A stretch of DNA of 5,827 nucleotides from Acidimicrobiaceae bacterium. GTDB lineage: Bacteria > Actinomycetota > Acidimicrobiia > Acidimicrobiales > Ilumatobacteraceae. Below are positions 5,312 to 5,827 of this stretch, piece after piece; positions within the stretch are counted from its first letter, which is position 1; each line of letters starts with the position of its first letter. Made by a program: the position numbers and the translations under genes. Location: NCBI GenBank assembly GCA_006515795.1, contig VFMC01000112.1, positions 1-5,827 of the forward strand. Reading direction: 5' to 3'. Under the pieces are notes generated by a model, which saw only the letters and a program-made list of their open reading frames with translations, did not search any database and was not told the DNA's origin.

Positions 5312-5827
5312 ACCGCCCCTTCGCCTATGGCGACAAGGTGTTGTTGCTCGACAACAAGCAGCGTCGCTACCTGATCACGCTGGCAGAAGGGGCCGAGTTC
5401 CACAGCCACACCGGCCTGTGGGCGCACGAAGGTCTCGTCGGTCAGGCGGAGGGAGCGGTGATGCGCAGCACCAAGGGCACGCCGTACACCGCGCTGCGAC
5501 CGACCCTCGAGGACTTCGTGGTGGAGATGCCCCGCGGTGCGCAGGTGATCTATCCGAAGGACCTCGCCCCGATCTGCATGCTCGCCGACATCGGGCCCGG
5601 CGTCCGCGTGCTCGAAAGCGGTGTGGGATCTGGGGCGCTGAGCATGACGATGTTGCGCTGGGGCGCCGAGATCGTCGGATACGAGCTGCGTGAGGACTTC
5701 GCCAACCGGGCCCGCAACAACGTGCGCTCGTTCCTCGGCGAGGAGGCGCTCGACAACTACCGGGTCGAGCTGCGCGACTGCTACGCGGGCATCGACGAGC
5801 GCGACCTCGATCGCGTCGTGCTCGATC
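5308..5827 (+). CDS. trmI: tRNA (adenine-58-N1) methyltransferase, 3' truncated
   Basis: 173 residues are visible before the window ends; the family is usually about 260-290 long. An N-terminal beta domain with GDKVLLLDNKQRRYLITL leads to the family signature QVIYPKDLAPI (79-89) and the Rossmann core. Motif I, which binds S-adenosylmethionine, is VLESGVGSGALS (101-112), the acidic strand end is GYELRED (124-130), and the catalytic-region motif DRVVLD begins at the edge. TrmI makes m1A58 in the T-loop of most tRNAs, usually as a tetramer. The start overlaps the ttuA stop by ATGA. Motif I usually reads EAGTGSG or EAGAGSG; the ESGVGSG form keeps the glycines and the Glu and should still bind the cofactor. 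In many actinobacteria the gene lies just before the proteasomal ATPase gene; that part is outside the window. Confidence 0.93.
   Translation, partial: MNRPFAYGDKVLLLDNKQRRYLITLAEGAEFHSHTGLWAHEGLVGQAEGAVMRSTKGTPYTALRPTLEDFVVEMPRGAQVIYPKDLAPICMLADIGPGVRVLESGVGSGALSMTMLRWGAEIVGYELREDFANRARNNVRSFLGEEALDNYRVELRDCYAGIDERDLDRVVLD

Overview
The window is high-G+C bacterial DNA with short gaps, GTG starts and several overlapping start/stop codons. This and the gene content (a lipoprotein, many small membrane proteins, a ttuB-ttuA-trmI cluster) suggest an actinobacterium. A member of Acidimicrobiia or a relative is my best guess, but that is inference from style and gene order only. I recognise no mobile element, CRISPR array, rRNA or tRNA gene.

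Left part (1-2000, plus strand): the 3' part of a secreted-type right-handed parallel beta-helix protein, then a lipoprotein with a clear DUF1996 domain. The two are in the same reading frame, 15 bases apart, and look like a small extracytoplasmic or envelope operon.

Middle (2019-3217, minus strand): a two-gene operon that converges on the lipoprotein gene. Its first gene encodes an exported protein of unknown function with a signal peptide and a C-terminal membrane anchor. Its second encodes a small two-helix membrane protein, coupled to the first by an ATGA stop/start overlap. An 18-base gap separates this operon from the lipoprotein gene and holds a possible hairpin.

Right part (3331-5827, plus strand): a tightly packed run of six genes transcribed away from a 113-base divergent intergenic region. 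First come three small proteins: a two-helix protein resembling the Holin-X/YqjE group, a one-helix protein, and a basic 84-residue protein. Then come TtuB (a ubiquitin-like sulfur carrier), TtuA (a tRNA 2-thiolation enzyme with all its expected metal ligands) and the start of TrmI (tRNA m1A58 methyltransferase), which runs off the window. TtuB gives sulfur to TtuA for 2-thiolation at position 54 in the tRNA T-loop, and TrmI makes m1A58, the T-loop partner base known in Thermus to promote that thiolation. The three genes therefore form a coherent T-loop modification module.

The most interesting points are the T-loop module itself, the extra threonine after the Gly-Gly end of TtuB, the unexplained small membrane proteins in the same operon, and a 9-base inverted repeat that brackets most of the divergent control region.
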